Below, one piece after another: positions 1-12,969 of a stretch of 64,000 nt of DNA (its first letter is position 1; every line of letters starts with the position of its first letter). The notes beneath the pieces were generated by a model. It was not told the DNA's origin and did no database searches. It saw only the letters and a program-made list of their open reading frames with translations. Position numbers and translations under genes: made by a program. Origin of the DNA: Albula goreensis (taxonomy: Eukaryota; Chordata; Actinopteri; Albuliformes; Albulidae); contig CM040755.1 of the NCBI GenBank assembly GCA_022829145.1, positions 24,295,063 to 24,359,062 of the forward strand. Direction: 5' to 3'.

Positions 1-2948
1 GTTAGCAGGTTCCCTGTCAGAGGGGCCCCCTGTGGGTGAGTCTTCCATCCTTTCATAGAAGCAGCTCCCATCCGCCGCACCGGCTCAGGGAATTCTCAGG
101 GAGCTTTTGAAGCACGGTGTCAAACGCAAAATTTCTGCTAGCAGGTTCTGATATGTGTGACATTCCACTGACAAAACACAATGACATTCTGAAGTAGGAA
201 ATGCCAGCGGTTAAACCTTTTTCACCCTGAACATCCCGTTCTGCGTCGGGTGTACGATGAGAGGCGGCGCACACCGTATGTCAGACATACGAGGAAGAAA
301 CTTTGAATTCACCGTCGCTTTGCGTATGATTTGGGGAGCGGGTGTTAGAGCAGTCTGTGCGCTCTCCAGCAACAGCGTTCTGGAGGAGGTTAAATCATTT
401 ACCTTGATTTATAATCTGTCCTTTCACGAATAAAAACATTCCCACGGAGGCAAAGTACTGGACCAGGCTGACAACATCTTGATATGAGAGTACGGCTTTC
501 TAGATGAACTCTGAGCCCCTTCTTTCTGCCCTGAGGCTCAGCGAAAATTCCACAAGTATGAGATAAAACATCCATCATCTGCTCAACCCTACGGCAGCAC
601 AAAGAAATTATTCAGAGTACTATGATTAGAAGTTAAAAAGTATATCTAATTTTCGTTTAAAGTTCATTAAAGGACATGAAATTCTTATGTCACTTCCAAC
701 ATTAAAACAGCAAAAAGGTATATGTTATTGGGTAAGCTTTGACAAAACTGAGCTGAGAAAAATAAAAATTACTCTTGAGAAAAAACATAGAGAAGGAAAT
801 ATTTTTGGTTTGGAATCCTGTGATATTTTAATACATGTGTGTCAATGTTTACTAATGTGACTGACCAACATTCCTGAAAGCAATACTTAAATTTGATATT
901 AAGTTACAGAAATTGTACATTGAAAAATAACTAGGTCACATTCTTTGTATGAAGAAGTATGTTCAAGTTTTGTGTTTTAAAGTATAGTATATATATGTTC
1001 ATACATTGTGGTATGATTTTTGCAACAATTTATACTCTAATTATTTCCCTTTTAAAATATTAATGTAAGTAAACGATTTATCAAATTTATTTCACAGATA
1101 ATTTTGTACTAGTCTTGTGCAGACAGTCTGTGACAGCAGAAGAGAGCTTGCTCCAGTAAATGGATATTGGAGATAAGATCTCTGGACTGGAAAGCCATGT
1201 CATTTTCTTATTTTTCCTCATATTGATTTTACCTCCATTCCTTCTGTCATTACCAGCCTTAACTCTTTCCTGCTGCTGCTTATGTGACCATCCTCTCCAC
1301 ATCTAAATCTCTTCCTTCTCTGTGCTCCCTCCTTCACTGAATCACTCTCTTTCTCTCCTTTTCTTCTCTCCAGTGTATTCTCCCTATAAGAGCTATTCAA
1401 AGTTACACCTAATTACTAATCAATAGTGAAGGGAACCAATTAGAGAACCACTCATCTCGCCTCTGCGTCTGCCCTCTGCGACCCCCCCCCACACACACAC
1501 ACACACACACTCACACACAGACACACACAAACATACACACGTCTCTACCCATCTATCATCTAGTGTAGACACATTCACTTGCACAAAGACAAATTAAAAA
1601 CGCACATAGTCACACACGCACGCAGGCATACATATACGCAAACACACATGCACCCAAACCAACAGGACCTTTAAAGTGGAAAGCTCATTTAGAGACTCAG
1701 CTGTACTGGATCACTTCAGAAGCAAGCAGTCTGGGGTGGGGGGTGTCGGGTTAGCGCTGCCGGCTTCTTACAGTCCAGAGGGAAGGTATGTCTTCCCTCA
1801 CAGGGCTCTCATATCCTAATAACCCCCAACCACACACACACACACTCTCTCTCTAACCACATAACCGCAGTTCACACAGCCCCAGCCGAAAACCTTAACT
1901 TACCCTGCAGCCATTCTTAAATTCTGTCTGTCAGCGCTAGCAAATAAATAGCAACATGTTCAGTGTGAAATCAACAGATATATTTATTAGCATTTTCCTC
2001 TGAAATTCAGTATGTTCCATCCATTTTGGGCTTATTGAATTATGATTCCTACAGGAGTCATTATCCTAAAGACATTCTGCCTAACACAGAGGACAGTGCT
2101 ATTCAGGTGCCAAAATTGCTTGTTTATCTCTCATGAATGAAACAATGACAGCCTGTTAGTTTTCCATTTTGAAGTGTTACAATTAGACTTCCCCAGTCTG
2201 TCATCATCCCTTAAAATGCACTGAGAAACATTACGTCTGAGTTCAAGTAAAAAAAATGTTTTGCTCGTTACTCTACCTTTACTTCAAGTTCAAAGGTGGC
2301 TGAAGCAATCCAGCTGTGAATGTCTGTCTATAGATTCATAGTGCTCTTTGTATGCCTTTGTGCCATTTAACCCTCCACCTTGAGTTTAGCTTATCCCTCT
2401 AATTTACAAGACAACAACCATCGTGGACATGAGTCGCACGCATTTTCACTGTTTCTCAAGCACACCCTCCCATCAAAGCCTGTCGATTTGCTGCTTCATT
2501 TTCGTGTGGCGGCTGCATTTCAGATAACAGCTCGTCAATATTTAATGGATGCACACCAGCGAGGAAAGAATCGCAACGGAGAATGAGTAATATTTTACTG
2601 TCATACAGTCCTTTTTTCCTTTTTTTAAAGGCTTGTCTGATTTGGCCTTGGTGATTGGTAGGTGAGGCTGAGTTGCGGTAATTCTGCTGGTGAGGCGAGG
2701 GGGGAGGAGGCAGGCTTCGGCCTGGCTGACAACAGCCAACATCAAACTAATGAAAATGAATGGTTTGTCAACCAGCAGACAAACATTTTCAGCCATTTTC
2801 TCATTGCCCTTCTAGATTTCTGAAATCCTATCAGTTTCTCTCAAATAAGCCTAATGCCACAGTGTTAAAGTCCCAACATAACTCTGGCACTGCCCAAATT
2901 GTTGTTAGCTGGAGCAATGGATGAATTAATTAGCACATTCATGTACAG

Positions 2949-3087
<139 letters not shown>

Positions 3088-4940
3088 GTGCCTTGTAAAG
3101 GTAATATACACTGTTCTGGCCTGACATCACTAATATGTCTGGATCATGAGCTGAAAAAGCTCATCAGGTAGCATGTGAGACACCACAACCTGTCTGTTTG
3201 ATCACAAAAACCATTATGAGCTAAAAGGCTAAAATGGTCTTAGATCAACACTCCTACCATAACGCTTTATGAACATGACAGCCTGTCTGGGGCACAGCGG
3301 TGACATTTCTGAGCAGGTCATCTGTGCGTGGGTGGCAGGAGGGTCTGTCAGAGGCGGGTTTATAGGCGCGGCCACTCATGTCTGATGTCACCCCATGGTG
3401 TCTGTCCTCATCAGCGCGGTGCTGGAACTCTGTCAGGTTCTGGGCGGTCAGCAGATCACATCTGACAGCCACACTGTCGCAGTCAGCGATTGGTGCCGCA
3501 ACGGCAGAAAGACCAGGAGACTGACAGCAACGGGAACAGAAAGGCAGATAAACAGGCGGGCCAGGGACGGAAACGGAAGGTACGAAACGCATCAAAGCGA
3601 AGAGCGCACAAACACTGACACACATTCAGTCATCCAGCTGACATCATGCAGCACTGTACAAGTGATCTTTCCCAGAGCCTAGAAACTGGACAAAAAATGA
3701 GTGGTACACAGTAGAGGAGAGAAAGAGATAGGGCAAGAGGAGGATGTGAACAGAGGAAAATTAAGCTGAAATTGTAGGAGTTTTACAAAATAGGACATTA
3801 CAGAAGAGGAGAAGTGGGAACCATGTGGAAAAAACTGAAAGGAAAAGACAGGATAGGTGAGCCAAAAATTTCTTGGGTCCACATCACCCTCTCATAAACA
3901 AGACAGACTCCTGCTCTGTTATGGTTTTTTTCCACATGGCCTGAAGCTTGGTTAAAGCTACTGGTCAAAAATGGAATTCTCTCCACAGTCAGTGCAGTCC
4001 AAATCACTGGTTAAAACCCCTACCTGGTAAACAAAGATTAATTAGAGAAGCTGGCGACTTCAGTATTTCCCATCACCTCTCAATGGAAAGTTCTTGGAAG
4101 ATGGTACCTAGGGTTTAACAGCTGGAGATGGCAGGAACCATTGGAGCATATCTGGGAGAAGACACTATTTCCCAGACTGCACTGCTCTAACACCTCTGTG
4201 TCACTTCTTTTAACAGCACAGAATTTCGCCCTTGAACCACAAACCAGACTGACAATCCACCCTGCTTCAGCCTCATCCACGAAATCATTCCCACACCAAG
4301 GTTAAAGACTGTTCTCTAATAATCAACAGAAAGCTCACTGGTGTTCTCTCTTCAACATTAACCACTGACAAAATCAAAAGTATTAGTAAAAAAACAACAC
4401 AAATAAAGCATGAAAATAGAAATTGTACGAATAAGCTTTTCACCATGTCAAACTGATTATATTTCTGGTTTTGAGACATGGGGGGGTGTGAGGATTTTTT
4501 TTTTCCTCTGAGCGAAAATGCCAGGATGTTAGCAGAGCAGTTAATCGCACCACTGTAACAATAAAATGTTATCAATCTGGGGCGCCTCCTGTCTCTGACA
4601 CTCCAAGTTTGTACAGATTAATGACTGTCACCCCCCACAACCCACCCCATACCATCCCCCCACCCGAGAGCTGCAGGCAGAAATCTTAAAGGGACAGCGC
4701 CCCTACAAACAAACAAAACCTCAGTACAGAGGGGAGGGTAGGGGAAGGGAGGGGAGAGGAGGGGTTGGTGGCACACCCATTGGTTGCGGCATGAGAAGCA
4801 GATGGCATGGTGGAGGTAGAGGGAGAGATGGAGCCAACGGATGGATGCTGGCCCGGGGGGGGTGGGGTAGACGACAGATGACTGTTCAATTAGAGGGGGT
4901 ACTTCAGGGTTTCCTGAGAGTGGGCAAGATAGTGTGAGGG

Positions 4941-4958
4941 GGAGAGAGAGAGAGAGAT

Positions 4959-4994
<36 letters not shown>
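4941..4994. repeat. (GA)n microsatellite
   Basis: Imperfect GA/CT repeat with a few interruptions (ATAG, ACAG). The purine-rich flank (4720-4930) extends the strand asymmetry. Confidence 0.9.
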
Positions 4995-4998
<4 letters not shown>

Positions 4999-5101
4999 CC
5001 AGATGCAAGGCACTCAAGGGTGCAGTGTGGCAAATTTGGATTCATGGCTACTAAGCACGGGAGTCCTGACAACCTACCCGCCCTTACCCAATATGCGCCC
5101 T

Positions 5102-5105
<4 letters not shown>

Positions 5106-5146
<41 letters not shown>
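5106..5146. repeat. (CA)n microsatellite
   Basis: About 20 copies of CA, uninterrupted. Confidence 0.95.
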
Positions 5147-5149
<3 letters not shown>

Positions 5150-5984
5150 TCATTATGTGTAAAAATGCAGGCATGTGTCAGAGCTTGTTTGTTTGAATCC
5201 GCCTTTATGCTCCTGGGTACCAAATCAGCCAAACACGTCAATCAACGACAATTTTGCCATACCATGGAGACTGACAGTTGGTTTGATCCCTGAGTTACCC
5301 ACACATGCTCCCCCGATTTCATCCCAGCCAAACCAATGGCAGCCGAACGCCACGCAGCGAAATCCAGGAGGCATTTCCTTCCTGATTTGTAGCTTCACTA
5401 GCAGATAGCGGCTTTAGTTTAGTGCTAGTTATTAGGCGGCGCGCTGTTCTGCTCTGATAAAATAATATATCACAGCTTATAGGACGTCCTTGTTGTTTCA
5501 TGTCAGGAATGCGCACTGGAGTGGTAGTTGAGGATGGAAAGAAGATCCGAACTCTTGAGTCTTTTCTTCTCCTCTGCTCAATCACTCCATTTATTGGAGC
5601 CTTTGAGAGCATGAATTAAAGAACACTTGAGGGAGGGCATGCTGGGTTGATTGTACAGGCTGTAGTGTAGTTTAGCCACAAAGCAGCCATTCTTCTAGCT
5701 AAAGGACCACTAGAGCTTTACAGTACCAAATCAGCGCCGCCTCACCATTGTAGCGTGCTAAACGTGCGTGGCCCACATGCAGGTCACATTAGAGCTGTGG
5801 GAATAGAGGAATATTTAAGGACACGTACACAAACTGTCTCAGCCGAGCATCAGTTACACGTTTTATTCTGGCCCTGCATTTTTCTCCCTTTTACAAACAT
5901 CAGGGACTTAAGCCTCTTGCACCTCAAAACCCTTGAACCTTGATAGAATCAAACTGAGGCATTACTATTCATGTCATACTTACG

Positions 5985-6052
5985 GCATTATTATTATTAT
6001 TATTACTATTACTATTACTATTACTATTATTATTGTTGTTGTTGTTATTATT
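5985..6052. repeat. ATT/ACT/GTT trinucleotide repeat
   Basis: A compound trinucleotide run that changes unit from ATT to ACT/ATT to GTT and back to ATT, suggesting an old, mutated ATT array. Confidence 0.85.
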
Positions 6053-7875
6053 AATCAGGAGAGTGAAATACAAGTAAACAGTAAAATGGCATTAAAATGT
6101 AATTTAAGCAATAGTTTAAACTGCTGTTTTAAAGTATCCACATATCCTGCTTTTGTAATACTACCTCGCCACCCTTCTTATGTTTAACTGCTGGAACATA
6201 AAGTAGATGGGCACTCTGAACCTGAGAGGACACTTGGGATGTATGCTTACAGCCTGCCATTTTTTAATTATCTCATTTTTTATGTTAACTGGTTACTCTT
6301 GTGTATGTTTCAATTCTACATTTTAACCAAAGTGCCCAAGACCATTTCCCACGGTTTGTAAATATAATGGACAGTAAAGATTTTTTCCTATTTAATTATT
6401 TTTTTACCATTAAAAACTTTAAAAACAAATAAAAGAACTTCAAAGTCGAATGCTTACAAAACTGATAGTCAACTACTCTAAGTGACAATAGAAGCTATGT
6501 TGACTCTCTTTTTTGCTTTTGCTTATAATTATAGCAGATGTGTCTTTCACCAGCTGTACCTAACTCATTCGGCAGACCAGTATGAAGCCCATGAGAATAT
6601 CTGAGTGTACATTCAGGTGACAAATGCATATCTTCACTTCTAGGCATCACACACAGGAGCAGCAATGAATGCATTTGTTTTTTTAATTATTATACCATTA
6701 GAGCTGATATATATATATATATATATATAGTTTCATATTATTAACAACATCAACAGAATTTTTGTTATCTTTATTTTCAATACAGGGCTATTTATTTTAC
6801 ACAAAGTTTATAAGTTAAACAGCAAAGGGGAGCAGGGTCACCTGATAATGTCTAGATGTGTTTTCCTCACAGTCTGTGTGTCTTCCACAGTACATCTCGT
6901 CATGCTACTGTAATCCTTGAACCCGGGGCAGCAGCACAGCCAGCAGTAGAAACAGGGACAAAGCCCTTTCCCCTATGCAGATAAGTCATGCATTACAACC
7001 CACTTACAGCAGTGGTATTAATGGAAGGGCGAGGGAACACTGTTACCCTGGAAACTCCTTGGTCCTGGTAATTATTACTGTATATATCCCTGCACACCCT
7101 ACCTATAACGCAAATGGATCTTACATTCTATTTAATGACTGGCAGCCATCTGTTGGAGCTTCTCCTTGCTGCCATCTCCTGGTTTTAAGGAAAATTACAA
7201 GTTATTTTTTTATTTCTTGAAGCATTTCACCTGTTTTTACAGTGTGCTGTGTTTTTTAATACAGAGTATGCTACTCTAGCCAGGAACTCTGCTCTGTCCA
7301 TACTTCATTCATTTATATGCCAAAAGACAGACATAATTTAAACATACTCTCTTAAAGTATGCATATATTTGTGCAAACTCATAAAATGTTGGCTTGGTCC
7401 TTTCTTTAAATACAAAAAAAGTATAAACACTGTTACAAAGCTATGTCAATTCACTCTAGTTTTAAAGTAAAAAAACATAAGTATGGGAGACCAGGGACAG
7501 TAACACATGTTGCATTTTTCTGAACAATCCAAAGACCTGCCAACTTTTGTTATTAGAACTGCCAATTTTGATATTACCAATATGTCTTTGACTGAAACAT
7601 ACCATCCAAAGGTTTTCTAAAAGCTGTGCGGATCATAATATTGATTTAAATCCAATCAGTCCACTGATGTAGCTGGTTCTGTGCCCAGAGATGGCTGTTA
7701 CATGTGCAAAATATACCACATAAATCTACTGTCATCAAAATTTCATTAATTACTGGCAATTAACCTCTTACCATGACAAATCATGTATTTAAAAAAAAAA
7801 AAAAACAATTCAAAACGCTGTTTTATTTTTTACACCATCACTGCTGCCAGCTTGTGATGATCCATGGACATTTCA

Positions 7876-8175
7876 GGCAATATTCAAGTTTTAGTCAAGG
7901 CCAAACCCCCTGCATCAGGCAATATTCGAGTTTTAGTCAAGGCCAAACCCCCTGCATCAGGCAATATTCGAGTTTTAGTCAAGGCCAAACCCCCTGCATC
8001 AGGCAATATTCGAGTTTTAGTCAAGGCCAAACCCCCTGCATCAGGCAATATTCGAGTTTTAGTCAAGGCCAAACCCCCTGCATCAGGCAATATTCGAGTT
8101 TTAGTCAAGGCCAAACCCCCTGCATCAGGCAATATTCGAGTTTTAGTCAAGGCCAAACCCCCTGCATCAGGCAAT
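7876..8175. repeat. 42-bp tandem repeat, 7 copies
   Basis: Seven copies of a 42-bp unit, with the marker AATATTC recurring at 7879, 7921, 7963, 8005, 8047, 8089 and 8131. The copies are almost identical; the first differs by one base (AAG for GAG). Because 42 is a multiple of 3, open frames run through the array on both strands as 14-residue peptide repeats. Nothing around it (splice sites, start context, conserved peptide) shows it is translated. Confidence 0.95.
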
Positions 8176-9377
8176 GCCTCAGCATTTTATTTCTTGCTGG
8201 GATGACAGAACTGTTAATGGTCCAGTATCCTATGGTTAAATTTTTTTTTATTTTTGTATCTCTGGTTCTCTTCCTTCTCCCTGGTTTTATGTAACCAGTA
8301 TAGTCCCGAAAGGAAGACTCTATACTTAGCCACTATGTAATGTCTATTTATTGAATGGTTTTGAATTGCATAGTGAATATTAAAATGCTTTATGTTGTAA
8401 GCTATGTTTAAAAAAATAGTGGGGGTGGAAGAACTCACTTGGTTGGCTTTGTACATACATACATGAACACATCTGGGCACACAAATAAACATTAAAAGTT
8501 CCTCTTCGATGTATGCATGTGTTGAACTGCCACTTCCTGCTATTTGTTACCAAGACAAAAAGTTTAATCTGCAGCTCTGCATGCAAGGCCACGTGGTTTT
8601 GTTGGGTGAACCACAGAATGACCTCACAAATAATTACCCTATCTTTGCACCCGCTCTCTCGCTGTACTGCACAACTGTCTGTATAGGACACAGCCACAGG
8701 GCACTGACAGGCCATGCTCTTTATTCCGTCAGCAGATCTTTGAAAGGTAACCAGCTTTAAAACAGCCCTGAGAGTAGTGATGGCTGCAAAGTTCCTGCGA
8801 ACACCACTGGGGTGGAGCTAGCCAGCTGTCAATCACTGACTAGTATAAAACAACTGGTCAAAATCATTGAGTCACTTGATAGAATATGGCAGCAAAGCCC
8901 ATTTTTGGTTTAACAAAACCTCTCTCCCATCACTATCTCAGACGCGTTGCACCTCCAGACCCACACAAAGGTACCCAGTCACACAAGTGTGCATGTCAAC
9001 TTCATTACTGTCAGCAGCGATATAGACTAGGAATAGCATGCCTCCACTTATGTCAGTGCAATGTCCAATGATCAGACTACATGTCCACTTCACCTTTGCA
9101 AATGAAGATGACCCTTCACAGAAAGCCCTAAAATGAAGGCTTTGAAGGTACACTTGTGTGAAGGCTGACATAAATGCTGGCTCTGTCCAAACAAAAATGT
9201 TTTCCCTGCAATTTCCTGGGAGTGAACAGGCCGATCCCAGCTCTCAGACACTGCCTGGGATCCATGTCACACACAACCCTCTGTACATTTAATGCAAAGG
9301 GTGGCTGCTGGCACTTCCACTAAACCCCCTGGACCACCAAAAGAAACACAAAACGTGGCATGTCTTCACAAAAAATG

Positions 9378-9383
9378 TTTATT
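9378..9383 (-). promoter_or_regulatory. Candidate polyadenylation signal of uri1
   Basis: AATAAA on the minus strand (TTTATT on plus), about 890 bases after the uri1 stop. Alternative AATAAA hexamers on the minus strand lie at about 9799-9808, so the true 3' end could be closer. Confidence 0.4.
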
Positions 9384-10272
9384 GTTCCCATTTCAAGTTC
9401 ACAGCACTTTCTTTTTTTTCTTATAAGTACAGTATTTTGGCTTGAAATAGGCACATCACTGAAGCAGACGAACATCAAAGAAAAAAGGCAAAGAAAAGTG
9501 ACTGCATAAGAATGCAGAGAGAGAGCGCGACTCGGGGCTGTTAGATTTTCTGCAGGATCACTGCATACTTACATCTCCCCTGATCTTATAACTGAAGCCA
9601 AACTGATGTCAGATTCTGTCTTGAGCTTTTCCCCTTACTTTTAACAATCTGGAAAAAAACAAGCTATTTCGCTGTCAGCACACCTATGCTAGTGTGAGAA
9701 CAGGAGAGTGTGTGTAGTCACACTGGCCACAAATACCATTCTGTAGGAAAAATGACCCTCCATATAAAGAGAACTCAGATCTACAGCAAACAGATCACTT
9801 TATTTATTCATAACATGAAGGACCACCCTGTGCCTGGTGTCTATGGTGCAGAGATATGTATCCTAGAGATATGTATGATATGGCTCCTAAGGTAGACTTG
9901 CCACCTTTCTAGCTCACCTAAAGCTTCCACAGTAAGCAGCCTGACAATGGGATCACAGAGGATTGTTAATATATGAATATTTATACAACCAATGGGTCTA
10001 AAAGTATGTATAAAATACCTACATTTTATCCTCTTTCCAAACATTGCTGAGGATTCGCAAATAACATCAATAAGCAATAGAAGCACAAAGAACACAAAGC
10101 TTGCTCCACTAAGGAAACTTAAAGGTTTGAGCGAGAAGAAGAAAAGAATAAAGATGGGAGGAACTGGAGAGAAGTGGATAGGGATGCCACCTGCTCAGTG
10201 TAAAGTGTGTCAGTACAAAATAAAGCTAAAAAGGGTCTGAACCCGGGGGAGGGGGGTAGGGGGTTCACATGG

Positions 10273-12918
10273 TCACTTCTGCTGCAACCTGGAGGCCTTG
10301 AATTTGGACACCCTCTTGGAGGGCTCCTTGGGCATCTCGGGGGTCTGCTCCTCAGATTTCCTTTCGGGAATTGTGGGTAGAGCGGGCGGGGCAATAGTTA
10401 GGTGGGGGATGGACGATGGTAACCCGGGGTCCTTCTCAACCACTGTCCCTGAAAATGCCTGTTCACAATTCACAAAAAAAAGAATGTTTTAATTATCTTG
10501 GCCCCTTTTCAGTCATTTTTTCAGTATGGTTGGAGGGAGCAGCACACTGATCCTGTACTCCACCTCAACCACCAATGAACAAAACTCTGCCTCGTCTGCC
10601 TCCCTCTCCTGTCCTCCAGGACGAATCATGTCCCTCATTGTTTGTGAGCGCACTCCATCACCTGTGTGAGGTCATGAGCTCCTCTGTTCGGCCACAGGGC
10701 CAAAGCCCCACTGTTCCCATATGCCTTTCATTAATCTCCAGCTTGTGTCTCAAAGTAACCTTGACTAGTTACACACTATGGGCTGAAATACTAGGACTGC
10801 ATTGTTGGGGCGAAACCTGCTTAGCACATTTCTCGTCCTCAGGACAAGGTTTGTCATATCCTGCCCTTCTGAGGACATCCAGCTCTGGGGTACGTCAGCC
10901 CTAAGGGATACAGATTTTGAAGACAAGTGCAGTCTTGAGTGGGGGTGGGGTCTTGAATGCAAGACTAACAAACTCCAAGCTCAAAGTAATACAATGTATT
11001 CACTGCAAGGTGGGGGTCCGTCATGTCTTCAAGAGGCAAGGTGGGCAACAGAAAGAGGAGGGATGAGACTTAACACTGCTGTGCAACTGTATGGAGATGT
11101 GAGTTAGCCTTACCAGAAAGTGGCAACTGTACATTTGGTCAGCCTTATTTCAAAATGGCAGAGATAGGTTGAGAGAGGTATGGTGTCAACCTTACCAAAA
11201 ATGGCTGAAGAGGCACTGATAGCATATTGGATCAGTTTTATATCAAAATGGCTGATTAGACAATGACAGGGTATGGGGCGAGTCTCACCTCAAACGGGCT
11301 GGTTAAATGCGGAGGCCGGCCAGTGGGACTGTCCTCCTCTGTGATGCCCTCACTGGTATCGCTGTGGGTGGCTTCGTCATGGCTCAGTGTGCGTCCGAAC
11401 GCCCGCCGCTCCTCAAAGTCAGCCGCACTGCTCTCACTCGTGTCGCTGCACACGCTGTTCTCCCGGCTCCGTGACTTCAGAATGGACTTCCGCGGGACGA
11501 GCTCTCCGTTCACCACATCCACAAACACTCTGCAACAGATAGAGAGCAGGGAACATACATCACAAACTCAACAGAATGAGCAGCAGGTGGAGATTAACCA
11601 CACAACTACAAACTAAACATGAAAAAACAGACAGGGTTCAGCATCAATGACTGCACAGGCAAAGGACATAGCTTACAAATGAATTATGGTTTTCATTTTG
11701 AACCCATTTTCAGCTAAGGGGGCAACGTCAACTCTCTGTGCCAATGGTACAGTCCCCTTTAAGAAGCACTGAGCCCAGAACCCCTACAGCTGGGGACCAG
11801 AGCTTCAGAAGCAAATTCCCTCCTGACCGCCATGTGATGAGGCACACTGCCGTGCCCCTGCCAGCTGTGAGCCTGCTGATTCTGCCAAAGCATCCATTAC
11901 CATGATAACCGCCTGCCCAACCCCCAGCCTGCCTCACTCTGCCCCAAGACAATACAGAGACCCACTGATACACACCAACACACAGCCCAACCCCCAGCCT
12001 GCCTCACTCTGCCCCAAGACAATACAGAGACCCACTGATACACACCAACACACAGCCCAACCCCCAGCCTGCCTCACTCTGCCCCAAGACAATACAGAGA
12101 CCCACTGATACACACCAACACACAGCCCAACCCCCAGCCTGCCTCACTCTGCCCCAAGACAATACAGAGACCCACTGATACACACCAACACACAGCCCAA
12201 CCCCCAGCCTGTCTCACTCTGCCCCAAGACAATACAGAGACCCACTGATACACACGAACACACAGCCCAACCCCCAGCCTGTCTCACTCTGCCCCAAGAC
12301 AATACAGAGACCCACTGATACACACCAACACACAGCCCAACCCCCAGCCTGCCTCACTCTGCCCCAAGACAATACAGACACCCACTGATACACACCAACA
12401 CACAGCCCAACCCCCAGCCTGTCTCACTCTGCCCCAAGACAATACAGAGACCCACTGATACACACCAACACACAGCCAAACCCCAGCCTGCCTCACTCTG
12501 CCCCAAGACAATACAGACACCCACTGATACACACCAACACACAGCCCAACCCCCACCCTGCCTCACTCTGCCCCAAGACAATACAGAGACCCACTGATAC
12601 ACACCAACACACAGCCCAACCCCCAGCCTGTCTCACTCTGCCCCAAGACAATACAGACACCCACTGATACACACCAACACACAGCCCAACGCCCAGCCTG
12701 TCTCACTCTGCCCCAAGACAATACAGACACCCACTGATGAATTACACCAGCATCCAGATCAACCAATACCAACACAGACCAGACAACACACAATACTGTT
12801 ACACAAAACAATCTGCCATGTTTTGCCCTCATAACAAGGGACAGTGAGCCACAGTATTATGCACTGGCTCACTTTTTCAGACTCCTCACGGGTTAATTAA
12901 AGGGTCTGATTAACTGGC

Positions 12919-12969
<51 letters not shown>

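Noticed and set aside
7773-8294. 173-codon plus-strand frame over the 42-bp array
   Set aside because: It is kept open by the repeat length being a multiple of three; flanking residues are low-complexity and no homology is apparent.
12284-12832. Minus-strand frames rich in Cys-Val-Ser-Val repeats
   Set aside because: They are translation of the 70-bp minisatellite inside uri1 intron 9.
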